Below, one piece after another: positions 52,097 through 61,493 of a DNA stretch of 64,000 nt. How positions within the stretch are numbered: the stretch's first letter is position 1; every line of letters begins with the position of its first letter. Source of the DNA: Thauera sedimentorum (GTDB lineage: Bacteria > Pseudomonadota > Gammaproteobacteria > Burkholderiales > Rhodocyclaceae); NCBI RefSeq assembly GCF_014489115.1, contig NZ_JACTAH010000002.1, forward strand, positions 124,001 through 188,000. Reading direction: 5' to 3'. The translations under genes were made by a program, and so were the position numbers. The notes under the pieces were generated by a model. The model saw only the letters and a program-made list of their open reading frames with translations. It searched no databases and was not told where the DNA came from.

Positions 52097-52537
52097 ATGC
52101 CTACCCCCATCGTCGTCCTCGACACCAACACCGTGATGGCCCTGTGGTTCTTCGAGGACCCCGGGCTGGTCGATCTGCGTGCGCGCATCGAATCCGGCCG
52201 CCTGCGCCTGGCGTGCCGCGAGGACGCGCTGGAGGAATTGCGCCGCGTCCTCGCCTACCGCCAGTTTGCCATCGACCCGGCGCGCCAGGCGGCCCTGCTG
52301 GAGGCCTACCGCGCGCGGATCGTCTGCGTCGCCCCGCCGGCCGCCGATGCAACGCCACTGCCGCCCTGTCGCGACGCCGATGACCAGAAGTTCCTGGAGA
52401 TCGCCCGCGACGCCGGCGCCGGCCTGCTGCTCACCCGCGACAAGGCCCTGCTGCGCCTTGCCCGCCACCGCCTGGTGCGCGAGCGCTTCGCCATTCTCAC
52501 GCCGGAGCGCTACCTGGCCGACACGCCTGCCGCTTGA
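52097..52537 (+). CDS. PIN-domain protein (putative toxin type)
   Basis: A 146-residue PIN-domain RNase-like protein. Acidic residues of the active site are visible: Asp9 in VVLDTNTVM, Glu in REDALEELRRVL, DADDQKF (about 95) and TRDKALLRLA (about 115). It is of the type annotated as toxin component of a type II system, but no antitoxin gene lies next to it, so it may be solitary or controlled elsewhere. Confidence 0.85.
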   Translation: MPTPIVVLDTNTVMALWFFEDPGLVDLRARIESGRLRLACREDALEELRRVLAYRQFAIDPARQAALLEAYRARIVCVAPPAADATPLPPCRDADDQKFLEIARDAGAGLLLTRDKALLRLARHRLVRERFAILTPERYLADTPAA

Positions 52538-52543
52538 GCCAGT

Positions 52544-52614
52544 GTAGGAGCGGCCTTGGCCGCGAGCTGCGTTGTGAATCCGAAGGCCGCAATCGCGGCC
52601 AAGGCCGCTCCTAC
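52544..52614. repeat. Inverted pair of REP-like elements (BIME-type)
   Basis: gtaggagcggccttggccgc (from 52544) and its inverted partner gcggccaaggccgctcctac (52595-52614) flank a 27-bp spacer. The pair can form a large hairpin between the convergent PIN and cobalamin-binding-like genes and may stop transcription from both sides. Single copies are at 27411 and, as a variant, at 9423. Confidence 0.75.
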
Positions 52615-53441
52615 CGAACGGTGCCCGCCTCGACCAGCTTGCGGCGCAAGTCCGCGAGGTAGCGCAACCCGGCCGCTGCGCGGCTGCCGTACCAGGAGGT
52701 CATTTCGCCGTCGATCAGCGACGCCGGGCGGCCGCCTGACAGCGCGCGGATCTCCGCCAGGTGACGCTCGGCGAAGCGGTAGGGTTCGGTGGACGCGAAC
52801 ACCCGCGCCGCCGCCTGCAGCCCTGGCGCCTGCCAGTCGATCTGCGGATAACGTGCATCGCTCGCCGCGGGCAGGGTGCGCCAGCCCACCGCGGCCAGCG
52901 TGGCGGCGATGTAGGTGTCGCGCGCCACGCCCATCCACGGTTCGCGCCAGATCAGGTAGAGCACGTCCTCGGGCGGCAGCGCGGCGGCCACTGCGTGTGC
53001 CTCGGTCAAGGCCGCGGCCAGCTCGGCGGCCAGCCGCTCGGCCTCGGCGCGGCGGTCGAACAAGGCGCCGAACAGGCGGTAGAGCGCGAAGTTGTCCTCG
53101 GGCGTGCAGGGATGGGTGACCACCACGTGCGGCACGAAGGCCGCCAGCTCCTCCACCGTCTCGCGGCGGTTCTCGTCGATGTTGACGATCAGGTGGGTGG
53201 GGGCGAGCTCGCGCACCAGGTCGAGCTTCACGTCCTTGGTGCCGCCCACCTTGGTCACCGCGCGCAGCGTCTCGCGCGGATGGATGCAGAAGCCGGTCCG
53301 TCCGACCAGATTGGCGGCCAGCCCCATGTCGCAGACCAGTTCGGTGAGCGAAGGCACCAGCGAGACGATGCGCGCCTCGCCGCTGGCGGGGCGGTGCTGG
53401 GTACCGAGCGCATCGGTCAGTTCGGTGGGTGTGTGATTCAT
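52611..53441 (-). CDS. Helical-backbone metal/cobalamin-binding protein (BtuF-like)
   Basis: A 276-residue protein of the periplasmic-binding class III fold: RIVSLVPSLTELVCDMGLAANLVGRT, KVGGTKDVKLDLVRELAPTHLIVN and a second lobe with VLYLIWREPWMGVARDTYI. No signal peptide is seen, so it may act in the cytoplasm or be released another way. No ABC permease or ATPase is next to it. Ligand (cobalamin or metal chelate) is inferred from family only. Confidence 0.83.
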   Translation of the reverse strand: MNHTPTELTDALGTQHRPASGEARIVSLVPSLTELVCDMGLAANLVGRTGFCIHPRETLRAVTKVGGTKDVKLDLVRELAPTHLIVNIDENRRETVEELAAFVPHVVVTHPCTPEDNFALYRLFGALFDRRAEAERLAAELAAALTEAHAVAAALPPEDVLYLIWREPWMGVARDTYIAATLAAVGWRTLPAASDARYPQIDWQAPGLQAAARVFASTEPYRFAERHLAEIRALSGGRPASLIDGEMTSWYGSRAAAGLRYLADLRRKLVEAGTVR

Positions 53442-53509
53442 CCTCGTCCGGCTTGCGAGTACATTGCAGACTGGATTCTAAGCCGCGGCGACACCGGGAG
53501 GACGAGGCC

Positions 53510-54628
53510 ATGCGCATCGGAGTACCCAAGGAGATCAAGGTCCACGAGTACCGGGTCGGACTCACGCCCGGCAGCGTGCGCGAGGCCTGCGAGGCCGGCC
53601 ACGAAGTGCTGGTGGAGCGCGGCGCCGGCAATGGGATCGGCGCCACCGACGAGGCCTACCGAGCCGCCGGCGCCCGGATCGTGGACACGGCCGAACAGGT
53701 CTTTGCGGAGGCCGGACTGATCGTCAAGGTCAAGGAACCCCAGGCGGTCGAACGTGCCCGCCTGCGCGCCGGGCAGGTGCTGTTCACCTACCTGCACCTG
53801 GCGCCCGACCCGGTGCAGGCGCGCGAGCTGCTCGCCAGCGGCGTGGTGGCGATCGCCTACGAGACGGTGAGCGCAGCGGGCGGCGGCCTGCCCTTGCTCG
53901 CACCGATGTCGGAGGTGGCCGGGCGGATGAGCGTGCAGGCCGGCGCCCACTGCCTGGAAAAGGCGGCCGGCGGCAGCGGCCTGCTGCTGGGCGGCGTGCC
54001 GGGCGTGGAGCCGGCGCATGTGGTCATCCTCGGCGGCGGCATCGTCGGCGCCAACGCGGGGCTGATCGCGCTGGGCATGGGTGCGCGGGTCACGGTGATC
54101 GACCGCTCGGTGGACGTGCTGCGCCGCCTTGCCGAACGCTTCGGGCCGCGGCTGGCCACCCGCCACGCCAGCCGCCACGCGGTGGCCGAGGCGGTGGTCG
54201 GCGCCGACCTGGTGATCGGCGCGGTGCTGATCCCCGGCGCGGCCGCTCCGCGGCTGATCACCCGCGAGATGCTGCGCAGCATGCGCCCGGGCTCGGTGAT
54301 CGTCGATGTCGCCATCGACCAGGGCGGTTGCTGCGAGACCTCGCGCCCGACCACCCATGCCGACCCGACCTATGTCGAGGAAGGCGTGGTGCACTACTGC
54401 GTGGCCAACATGCCGGGAGCGGTGGCGCGCACCTCCACCTACGCGCTCAACGCCGCCACGCTGCCCCACGTGCTGGCGCTGGCGGGCAAGGGCTGGCGCG
54501 CTGCACTGGCAGACGACCCGCACCTGGCCGCCGGCCTCAACGTCTGCAAAGGACACCTCACCCACCCCGGGGTGGCTGCTGCGCTCGACCTGCCGTGGCG
54601 TCCGGTGGCCGGGCTGCCGGACGGCTGA
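53510..54628 (+). CDS. ald: Alanine dehydrogenase
   Basis: A 372-residue NAD-dependent enzyme interconverting L-alanine and pyruvate plus ammonia. N terminus MRIGVPKEIKVHEYRVGLTP and the NAD-binding VVILGGGIVGANAGLIALGMGA are characteristic, as is VDVAIDQGGCCETSRPTTH. ATG at 53510 is preceded by GGGAGGACGAGG. Together with DadA at 55710 and the Na+:alanine symporter at 24501 it forms an alanine utilisation set. Confidence 0.95.
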   Translation: MRIGVPKEIKVHEYRVGLTPGSVREACEAGHEVLVERGAGNGIGATDEAYRAAGARIVDTAEQVFAEAGLIVKVKEPQAVERARLRAGQVLFTYLHLAPDPVQARELLASGVVAIAYETVSAAGGGLPLLAPMSEVAGRMSVQAGAHCLEKAAGGSGLLLGGVPGVEPAHVVILGGGIVGANAGLIALGMGARVTVIDRSVDVLRRLAERFGPRLATRHASRHAVAEAVVGADLVIGAVLIPGAAAPRLITREMLRSMRPGSVIVDVAIDQGGCCETSRPTTHADPTYVEEGVVHYCVANMPGAVARTSTYALNAATLPHVLALAGKGWRAALADDPHLAAGLNVCKGHLTHPGVAAALDLPWRPVAGLPDG

Positions 54629-54653
54629 TCACCGCGCCGGCAAGCGCAAGGCT

Positions 54654-55604
54654 TCAGCCGGCGTCCTGCGCGCCGCGCAGATCGAGCGGCTCTGCCGCCA
54701 GGCGCGTCCGCAGCCTGGCGGAAGACGCTGCCGCAGCCTGCACCAGGCAGTCTCGCAGCCGTCCGAGCAGCACCGAGGGGGCCGAACCTACCGCACTCAT
54801 CATGCTCAGGCTGAAGCCGACCGGCGGATCGGTACGCATCAGCAGCACACGCGCGGGGTCCAGCGCGGCGGCGGTGAAGCTGTCCAGGAAGGCGTAACCC
54901 AGGCCGCGCTCGACCAGGGTGCCGGCCAGCGCATAGGTCTGCACGCGCAGGATCTGGCGGGGCGACCATTCGGCCGCCGACAGCCGAGCCGACAGCCGCT
55001 CGCCCAGCGGCGTGGCCTCGGCCAGCGCGATGAAGGGCCGCCCGGCGAGCCAGGCGCGCTCACCGGGGCGCAGCACGCCGGCCGCCCACTCGCGCGGCGC
55101 GGCCAGCACCATCTCGCCCCCGCACAAGGGGGTGAGCGCCACCGCGGCCTGTTCGGGCGGCTCGATGGCGAAACCGGCATCGACCTCCCAGGCCAGCAGA
55201 TGAGCCTCGATCTCGCGCGTGTGGCTGGCCCACAGGTCGCACGCCACGCCGGGATGGGCCGCACGCATCGCCGCCAGCGCGTCCGGCAGCAGGGCAGTGG
55301 CGAGCGAAGGCGTCGCCGCCACGCGCAGCAGGCCGGAGGCCCCGCGCCTGAGATTGGCGGCCAGCGCCTCGATGCGCTCGATCTCGCCCCAGGCGCGCTG
55401 CACCTGGGCAAACAGCGCGCGGGCCTCGGGCGTGGGCAGCAGCCGCCCGCGACGGCGTTCGAACAGAGCGAAGCCCAGGCCGATCTCGGCATGGCTCAAC
55501 ACCCGCGACACCACCGGTTGCGACACGCCGAGCAGGCGGGCCGCCTCGCTGCCCGAGCCGGTCAGCATGACCGCGCGAAAGATCTCGATCTGACGCAGAC
55601 GCAT
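54654..55604 (-). CDS. LysR-family transcriptional regulator
   Basis: A 316-residue LysR protein: N-terminal helix-turn-helix (MRLRQIEIFRAVMLTGSGSEAARLLGVSQPVVSRVL) and a periplasmic-binding-type effector domain (about 90-300). ATG at 55604 is chosen over an ATG at 55667 because it gives the family N terminus. It is divergent from dadA (105-bp gap) and downstream of ald, so it probably regulates D-amino-acid use. Confidence 0.9.
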   Translation of the reverse strand: MRLRQIEIFRAVMLTGSGSEAARLLGVSQPVVSRVLSHAEIGLGFALFERRRGRLLPTPEARALFAQVQRAWGEIERIEALAANLRRGASGLLRVAATPSLATALLPDALAAMRAAHPGVACDLWASHTREIEAHLLAWEVDAGFAIEPPEQAAVALTPLCGGEMVLAAPREWAAGVLRPGERAWLAGRPFIALAEATPLGERLSARLSAAEWSPRQILRVQTYALAGTLVERGLGYAFLDSFTAAALDPARVLLMRTDPPVGFSLSMMSAVGSAPSVLLGRLRDCLVQAAAASSARLRTRLAAEPLDLRGAQDAG

Positions 55605-55709
55605 GTCGACTCCATGTCCTACGAACATAACCATGCCCATGATCTGCAAGATTTCCGCCTTGCGCAATGGCTATAGTCTGATCCGTATTCAGCCAGCAGG
55701 AGAGCATCC

Positions 55710-57011
55710 ATGGACATCGTCGTCATCGGCGCCGGCATCGTCGGCCTCACTACCGCCTGGGCGCTGCGCGAGGACGGTCACCGCGTCACCGTGGTCGAAC
55801 GCGCGCCGGTCGTCGGCAGCGGCACCAGCCAGGGCAATGGCGGGCAGCTGAGCTACCGCTACATCGCGCCGCTGGCCGATCCGGACATCCTCGCCAAGAT
55901 TCCCGCCTGGATGCTCGGCCGCGACGCCCCGGTGCGTTTCCGTCCGCGCTTCGACCCCGCCCAGTGGCGCTGGATCGCCGACTTCCTGCGCGCCTGCAAC
56001 GGCCACGACAAGCTGCGCTCGGTGGCCGCCCTGCTGCCGCTGGCGCTCTACAGCCAGCGCATGATCCACGAGCTGGTCGAGCACCACGGCTTCGCCTTCG
56101 ACTACCGGCGCAACGGCAAACTGGTGGTGTATCGCGACCCGAAGAGCTTCGCCTCGGCACGCGCCCTGCTCGCCAGCCAGCCGGAACTCGCCAGCGAGCA
56201 GGCCGCGCTCGACGCCGCCGGCTGTGTGGACGCCGAACCGGCGCTGGCGGGCCTGCGCGGACAGATCGTCGGCGGCATCCTGACCCGCAGCGAGGAGGCC
56301 GGCGACTGCCACAAGCTCTGCCTGGCGCTGGCCGAAGGCCTGCAGCAGGGCGAAAACCCGGCGCGCCTGCTGCTCGGCCACGCGGTGGACGAGCTGGTGG
56401 TGCGCGGCGGCAGACTGGCCGCCCTCGCCCTGCGCACCCCGGACGGCGAAACCGTCGAGCTGCCCGCCGCCGCATGCGTGCTGGCCAACGGCGTCGGCGC
56501 GCCGGCGCTGGCCGCGCGCTGTGCCATCGACCTGCCGGTCTATCCGCTCAAGGGCTACAGCATCAGCGCCCCGGTGCGCGACGCCGCCGCGGCCCCCGCG
56601 CTGAGCGTGACCGACTTCCAGCGCAAGATCGTCTACGCCCGCCTCGGCGGGCACCTGCGGGTGGCCGGCATGGCGGACATCGTGGGCCACGACGAGGGCA
56701 TCTCCGCCAAGCGCATCGCCACCCTGGTGCGCGAGACCCGTGAAACCTTCGGCGCGGGCGTCGATCTGACGAACATCGCACCGTGGGCCGGCCTGCGCCC
56801 GGCCACGCCGACCGGCCGTCCCATCCTCGGCACCAGCGGGGTGCCCGGACTGTGGCTCAACGTCGGACACGGCGCGCTCGGCTTCACCCTGGCCAGCGGC
56901 TGCGCCCGCATCGTCGCCGACCGCATCGCCGGGCGCGAACCGGCGGTTCCGGACGACGAGTTCGCGCTTTCCGCCGCCCGCCCGGGCGGCGCGCGGCGGC
57001 AATGCGCATGA
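55710..57011 (+). CDS. dadA: D-amino-acid dehydrogenase
   Basis: A 433-residue FAD enzyme of the DadA family that oxidises D-amino acids to 2-oxo acids, passing electrons to the respiratory chain. The dinucleotide fold MDIVVIGAGIVGLTTAWALRE, the typical GTSQGNGGQLSY, YPLKGYSISAPV and PWAGLRPATPTGRPI and the C-terminal LNVGHGALGFTLASGC are present. A CAGGAGAG site precedes the ATG. It is divergent from the LysR gene. D-alanine is the expected main substrate. Confidence 0.95.
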   Translation: MDIVVIGAGIVGLTTAWALREDGHRVTVVERAPVVGSGTSQGNGGQLSYRYIAPLADPDILAKIPAWMLGRDAPVRFRPRFDPAQWRWIADFLRACNGHDKLRSVAALLPLALYSQRMIHELVEHHGFAFDYRRNGKLVVYRDPKSFASARALLASQPELASEQAALDAAGCVDAEPALAGLRGQIVGGILTRSEEAGDCHKLCLALAEGLQQGENPARLLLGHAVDELVVRGGRLAALALRTPDGETVELPAAACVLANGVGAPALAARCAIDLPVYPLKGYSISAPVRDAAAAPALSVTDFQRKIVYARLGGHLRVAGMADIVGHDEGISAKRIATLVRETRETFGAGVDLTNIAPWAGLRPATPTGRPILGTSGVPGLWLNVGHGALGFTLASGCARIVADRIAGREPAVPDDEFALSAARPGGARRQCA

Positions 57012-57194
57012 CGAATGTCCTTGCGCCGAGCGGCAGAGGCCGATAACTTCGGGCTATCCCTAGCTGACAGCCGGGGATCAAGCATGCCAAGCTGAACCAC
57101 TTTCCGTCCCCCGACAGCGGGGGGCATGCTCCACGAGAGCATGCACCGAACGGGATCGTCCAATCGCGTGATGAAACATCATCAGGAGGAAAGC

Positions 57195-58166
57195 ATGAAG
57201 AAGAAGCTCACCGCACTGGCAGCCGCATTCGCCCTCGTGGGCACCCTGGGCGCCACCCCGGCCCAGGCCCAGCAGAAGTTCGTCACCATCGGCACCGGCG
57301 GCGTCACCGGCGTGTACTACGCCGCGGGCGGCGCGATCTGCCGGCTGATCAACAAGGACCGCGCCCAGCACGGCATCCGCTGCTCGGTGGAAAGCACCGG
57401 CGGCTCGGTCTACAACCTGAACACCATCCGCGCCGGCGAGCTCGACTTCGGCGTCGCCCAATCCGACTGGCAGTACCACGCCTTCAATGGCAGCAGCAGC
57501 TTCAAGGAAGCCGGTGCCAACAAGGACCTGCGCGCGGTGTTCTCCATCCACCCCGAACCGTTCACCGTGCTGACCCGCAAGGAAGCGAACATCAAGAGCT
57601 TCGACGACCTGAAGGGCAAGCGCTTCAACGTCGGCAACCCGGGCTCCGGCACCCGCGCCTCGATGGAGGAGCTGCTCAACGCCATGGGCTGGAAGCTCTC
57701 CGACTTCTCGCTGGCCTCCGAGCTGAAGGCCGACGAGCACGGCGCGGCGCTGTGCGACAACAAGATCGACGGCTTCTTCTACGGCGTCGGCCACCCCTCG
57801 GCCAACATCCAGGACCCGACCACCACCTGCGGCGCCAAGCTGGTGTCGCTCACCGGCCCGGCCGTGCAGAAGCTGATCGCCGAGCGCCCGTACTACGCGG
57901 TGGCCACCATCCCGGGCGGGCTGTACGCCAACAACCCGGAACCGACCACCACCTACGGCGTGCTGGCCACCTTCGTCAGCTCCACCGCGGTGCCCGACGA
58001 CGTGGTCTACACCATGGTCAAGGCGGTGTTCGAGAACTTCGACGAGTTCAAGCGCCTGCACCCGGCCTTCGCCAACCTCAAGGCCGAGGACATGATCAAG
58101 AACGGTCTGTCCGCACCGCTGCATGATGGTGCCGTGAAGTACTACAAGGAAAAGGGCTGGATGTAA
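57195..58166 (+). CDS. TAXI-family TRAP transporter solute-binding protein
   Basis: A 323-residue periplasmic binding protein: signal peptide [18 protein letters not shown]...AQA (cleavage about residue 25), then [21 protein letters not shown], typical of the TAXI family, and [21 protein letters not shown] strong AGGAGGAAAGC ribosome site precedes ATG 57195. It is the high-expression partner of the fused permease downstream. Ligand unknown; glutamate, glutamine or small carboxylates are known for relatives. Confidence 0.95.
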   Translation: MKKKLTALAAAFALVGTLGATPAQAQQKFVTIGTGGVTGVYYAAGGAICRLINKDRAQHGIRCSVESTGGSVYNLNTIRAGELDFGVAQSDWQYHAFNGSSSFKEAGANKDLRAVFSIHPEPFTVLTRKEANIKSFDDLKGKRFNVGNPGSGTRASMEELLNAMGWKLSDFSLASELKADEHGAALCDNKIDGFFYGVGHPSANIQDPTTTCGAKLVSLTGPAVQKLIAERPYYAVATIPGGLYANNPEPTTTYGVLATFVSSTAVPDDVVYTMVKAVFENFDEFKRLHPAFANLKAEDMIKNGLSAPLHDGAVKYYKEKGWM

Positions 58167-58176
58167 TCCACCCTCG

Positions 58177-58203
58177 GGCGGGGCGGCCGGCGGCCGCCCC
58201 GCC
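58177..58203 (+). terminator. GC-rich hairpin between binding protein and permease genes
   Basis: A perfect 12-bp stem GGCGGGGCGGCC/GGCCGCCCCGCC with a 3-nt loop, followed by gctttctgg. The short T-run suggests a partial terminator or mRNA-stabilising hairpin, which would keep the binding protein at a higher level than the permease. Confidence 0.7.
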
Positions 58204-58287
58204 GCTTTCTGGCAAGCTTGCGTCCCTGCCGGCCCGGAGCCGGCCCGCGGACCTGCCATCCTGCGTACCAACCGGGAGGTGCGGACC

Positions 58288-60933
58288 ATGGCCCGCTCTG
58301 ACTCTGGCTCCATCGATCAAGACAAAACCCCAATCCAGCACCACGAACTGAGCGACGACGACCTCAAGCAGATCGTCGCCGAAGCCGACACCGGCGGACG
58401 CCAGCCGACCGGACTGGCCGCAAAGTTCCTGCTCGCCGCGGCCATCGTGTGGTCGCTGTTCCAGTTGTGGATCGCCTCGCCGCTGCCGTTTTCGCTCGGC
58501 TTCTTCATCCTCAACGACACCGAATCGCGCGCCATCCACTTGGCCTTTGCCGTCTTCCTGGCCTTCGCCGCCTACCCGGCGATGAAGTCCTCGCCACGCC
58601 ATTACGTGCCCTTGTTCGACTGGCTGCTGGCGCTCGCCGGCGCCTTCTGCGCCGGCTACCTGTTCCTGTTCTATTCCGAACTGGCCAACCGGCCGGGCCT
58701 GCCGACCACGCTCGACCTGGTGGTGGCCGTGGGCGGCATGGCACTGCTGCTGGAAGCGGCCCGCCGCGCCCTGGGCCTGCCCATGGTGATCCTGGCGGTG
58801 GTGTTCCTGATCTACGTGTTCTTCGGGCAGTACATGCCCGACACCATCGCCCACCGCGGCGCCTCGCTCGCCAAGGGGATGAGCCACCTGTGGCTGTCCA
58901 CCGAGGGGGTGTTCGGCGTGGCGCTCGGCGTATCCGCGGGCTTCATCTTCCTGTTCGTGCTCTTCGGCGCGCTGCTCGAGACCGCGGGTGCCGGCAACTA
59001 CTTCATCAAGTCGGCCATCGCCCTGCTCGGCCACCTGCGCGGCGGCCCTGCCAAGGCGGCGGTGGTGGCGTCGGCGTCCACCGGCCTGATCTCCGGCTCG
59101 TCGATCGCCAACGTGGTGACCACCGGCACCTTCACCATCCCGCTGATCAAGCGCGTCGGCTACCGCCCGGACAAGGCGGCGGCGGTGGAAGTGGCCTCCT
59201 CGGTCAACGGCCAGCTGATGCCGCCGGTGATGGGCGCGGCCGCCTTCCTGATGGTCGAGTACGTCGGCATTCCCTACGTGCAGGTGCTCAAGCACGCCAT
59301 CCTGCCCGCGCTGATCTCCTACATCGCGCTGTTCTACATCGTGCACCTGGAGGCGATGAAGATGAACCTGCAGGGCATCCCGCGGCGCGAACCGCTGCCC
59401 TGGCAGCGGGCGATGGTGAGCACCACGATGACGGTCTCGGGCCTGATCATCCTCGCCGCCATCGTCTATTTCGGCTTCGGCTGGATCAAGACGCTGGCCG
59501 GCGATGCCTCCTTCGTCATCATCGGCGGCTTGATGTTCCTCGCCTACGTCGGCCTGATCGCCCACGGCGCACGCTACCCCGAGCTGCACATGGACGATCC
59601 CAAGGAACCGATGGAGTACCTGCCCGAGATCGGTCCCACGCTGAAATCCGGCCTGCACTTCCTGCTGCCGGTGGTCGCGCTGATCTGGAACCTGATGGTC
59701 GAGCAGCTCTCGCCGGCACTGTCGGCCTTCTGGGCCACCATGTTCCTGATCTTCATCCTGGTCACCCAGCGACCGCTGTTCGCCTTCTTCCGCAAGACCG
59801 GCCACTACGGCGAGGCCGCCCGCCACGGCGTGCAGGACCTGATCACCGGCCTGGCCACCGGCGCGCGCAACATGATCGCCATCGGCATCGCCACCGCCGC
59901 GGCCGGCATCATCGTCGGCACGGTGACGCTGACCGGCGTCGGCCTGGTGATGACCGAACTGGTCGAAATCATCTCCGGCGGCAACCTGATGGTGATGCTG
60001 GTCATGGTGGCGGTGATCTGCCTGATCCTCGGCATGGGCCTGCCGACCACCGCCAACTACATCGTGGTGTCCACGCTGATGGCGCCGGTGGTGGTGGAAC
60101 TCGGCGCGCAGACCGGCCTGCTGGTGCCGCTGATCGCGGTGCACATGTTCGTGTTCTACTTCGGACTGATGGCCGACGTCACCCCGCCGGTCGGCCTGGC
60201 CTCCTACGCCGCGGCCGGCATCGCCAACAGCGACCCGATCCGCACCGGCCTGACCGCCTTCGGCTACAGCGCCCGCACCGCCATCCTGCCCTTCATGTTC
60301 ATCTTCAACACCCAGTTGCTGATGATCGGCATCGACAACCTGTGGGTGCTGGCGATGACCGTGAGCAGCGCGATACTCGCCAGCCTCACCTTCGCCGCGG
60401 CCACCCAGGGCTGGTTCTTCACCCGCAACCGCATCCACGAAGCCTTGCTGCTGCTATTGGTGACCTTCTGCCTGTTCCGCCCCGGCTACTTCATGGACAT
60501 GATCTATCCGCCCTACGAGGACGTCCCGGGCGGGCAGCTCATCGAACTGGCCGAGAAGGCGCGTGCCAACGACCGGATGCGGATCTGGATCGAAGGCACC
60601 ACCATCGAAGGCAAGGAAGTCGCCAAGGGCGTGCTGCTACCCCTGGGCCCTGCCACCAATGCCAGCGGCGAAGCACTCAACGGGCGTCAGCGCCTGGCCT
60701 TCTCCGGCCTCACGGTGATGGCCATGGGCGAGGATCTGCAGATATCCGGGGTGCAGTTCGGCTCTCAGGCGGAACGCCTGGGCATCGAGTTCGGCTTCGT
60801 GGTGCAGGCGGTGGAGCTGCCTGCCGAGCGGCCCGCCAAGGAATGGCTGTTCATCCCGACCCTGCTCGTTCTCGGCCTGGTCGTCGTGATGCAGCGGCGG
60901 CGGATGCGTCTGGCACCCGCGCCCGCGGCCTGA
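58288..60933 (+). CDS. TRAP transporter fused permease (4TM/12TM) with C-terminal DUF3394
   Basis: An 881-residue membrane protein in which the small (DctQ-like) and large (DctM-like) TRAP subunits are fused. Hydrophobic segments run from about 45 to 730, with typical DctM parts SGSSIANVVTTGTFTIPLIK, PPVMGAAAFLMVEY, GLPTTANYIVVSTLMAPVV and FYFGLMADVTPPVGLASYAA. The last ~150 residues form a PDZ-like DUF3394 (GVQFGSQAERLGIEFGFVV) and a final TM. ATG at 58288 follows GGGAGG. It works with the TAXI protein upstream in Na+-driven uptake. Confidence 0.94.
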   Translation: MARSDSGSIDQDKTPIQHHELSDDDLKQIVAEADTGGRQPTGLAAKFLLAAAIVWSLFQLWIASPLPFSLGFFILNDTESRAIHLAFAVFLAFAAYPAMKSSPRHYVPLFDWLLALAGAFCAGYLFLFYSELANRPGLPTTLDLVVAVGGMALLLEAARRALGLPMVILAVVFLIYVFFGQYMPDTIAHRGASLAKGMSHLWLSTEGVFGVALGVSAGFIFLFVLFGALLETAGAGNYFIKSAIALLGHLRGGPAKAAVVASASTGLISGSSIANVVTTGTFTIPLIKRVGYRPDKAAAVEVASSVNGQLMPPVMGAAAFLMVEYVGIPYVQVLKHAILPALISYIALFYIVHLEAMKMNLQGIPRREPLPWQRAMVSTTMTVSGLIILAAIVYFGFGWIKTLAGDASFVIIGGLMFLAYVGLIAHGARYPELHMDDPKEPMEYLPEIGPTLKSGLHFLLPVVALIWNLMVEQLSPALSAFWATMFLIFILVTQRPLFAFFRKTGHYGEAARHGVQDLITGLATGARNMIAIGIATAAAGIIVGTVTLTGVGLVMTELVEIISGGNLMVMLVMVAVICLILGMGLPTTANYIVVSTLMAPVVVELGAQTGLLVPLIAVHMFVFYFGLMADVTPPVGLASYAAAGIANSDPIRTGLTAFGYSARTAILPFMFIFNTQLLMIGIDNLWVLAMTVSSAILASLTFAAATQGWFFTRNRIHEALLLLLVTFCLFRPGYFMDMIYPPYEDVPGGQLIELAEKARANDRMRIWIEGTTIEGKEVAKGVLLPLGPATNASGEALNGRQRLAFSGLTVMAMGEDLQISGVQFGSQAERLGIEFGFVVQAVELPAERPAKEWLFIPTLLVLGLVVVMQRRRMRLAPAPAA

Positions 60934-60960
60934 AAGACGTGAGGGACGCCTGACAGACCG

Positions 60961-61005
60961 GCCGGCGGATCAGATCAGATCAGATCAGATCAGCGATCCG
61001 CCGGC
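60961..61005. repeat. Pentanucleotide tandem repeat inside an inverted repeat
   Basis: Five copies of GATCA (60968-60992) lie between arms gccggcggatc (60961-60971) and gatccgccggc (60995-61005). The repeat covers the stop codon of the PilZ gene (60985-60987), so slippage would change the C terminus of that protein. Confidence 0.85.
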
Positions 61006-61389
61006 GACGATGGCCCGCGCATCCTTCTCGGTGATGCGCACCGTGGCGTTGGCCAGGACATGGGCGATTAGCCAGTCCTCGATACGTTCCGCGCCATCGC
61101 CCTCCAGCTTGACGAACCGGCAGCCGGCCTGTCCGCCATCGGGCCCCTGCAGATAGTTCACCACCTGCGCCTGCCCGCGGATCTCGTCGGGCACGCCGCG
61201 CCGCTGCAGCACGAATTCGAAGCTCCGCCCGGACGGCGGCGGTGTGCTGCTCGGATAGGCAAAGCCTTCCGGCGACAGGTCATTGAGCGCCAGCTTCTGG
61301 TCGCCGACCAGCACCCAGAAGCACACTTCCCCGCGACGGGTCGCCAGGAAGCGCTGCCGCCCCCGCTTCTCTACGGATTCTCGGTCCAT
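60985..61389 (-). CDS. PilZ-domain protein
   Basis: A 134-residue PilZ-like protein, a probable cyclic-di-GMP receptor: an Arg-rich EKRGRQRF near the N terminus (RxxxR-type) and LNDLSPEGFA (N/DxSxxG-type) are the ligand-binding motifs. ATG at 61389 gives MDRESVEKRG; an upstream start at 61455 would add a basic extension. Its last codons and stop are within a GATCA tandem repeat. The membrane diguanylate cyclase at 39415 is a possible source of its ligand. Confidence 0.82.
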   Translation of the reverse strand: MDRESVEKRGRQRFLATRRGEVCFWVLVGDQKLALNDLSPEGFAYPSSTPPPSGRSFEFVLQRRGVPDEIRGQAQVVNYLQGPDGGQAGCRFVKLEGDGAERIEDWLIAHVLANATVRITEKDARAIVAGGSLI

Positions 61390-61493
61390 CCCTCGTCCTG
61401 TTCGAATGATTGTCCGGGCGCCGGGCACCCGCCTTAGGCGCCGATCATAAACCATGACGGAGCGCTGATAGAACCCGCAGGCCGATCAGCGCA

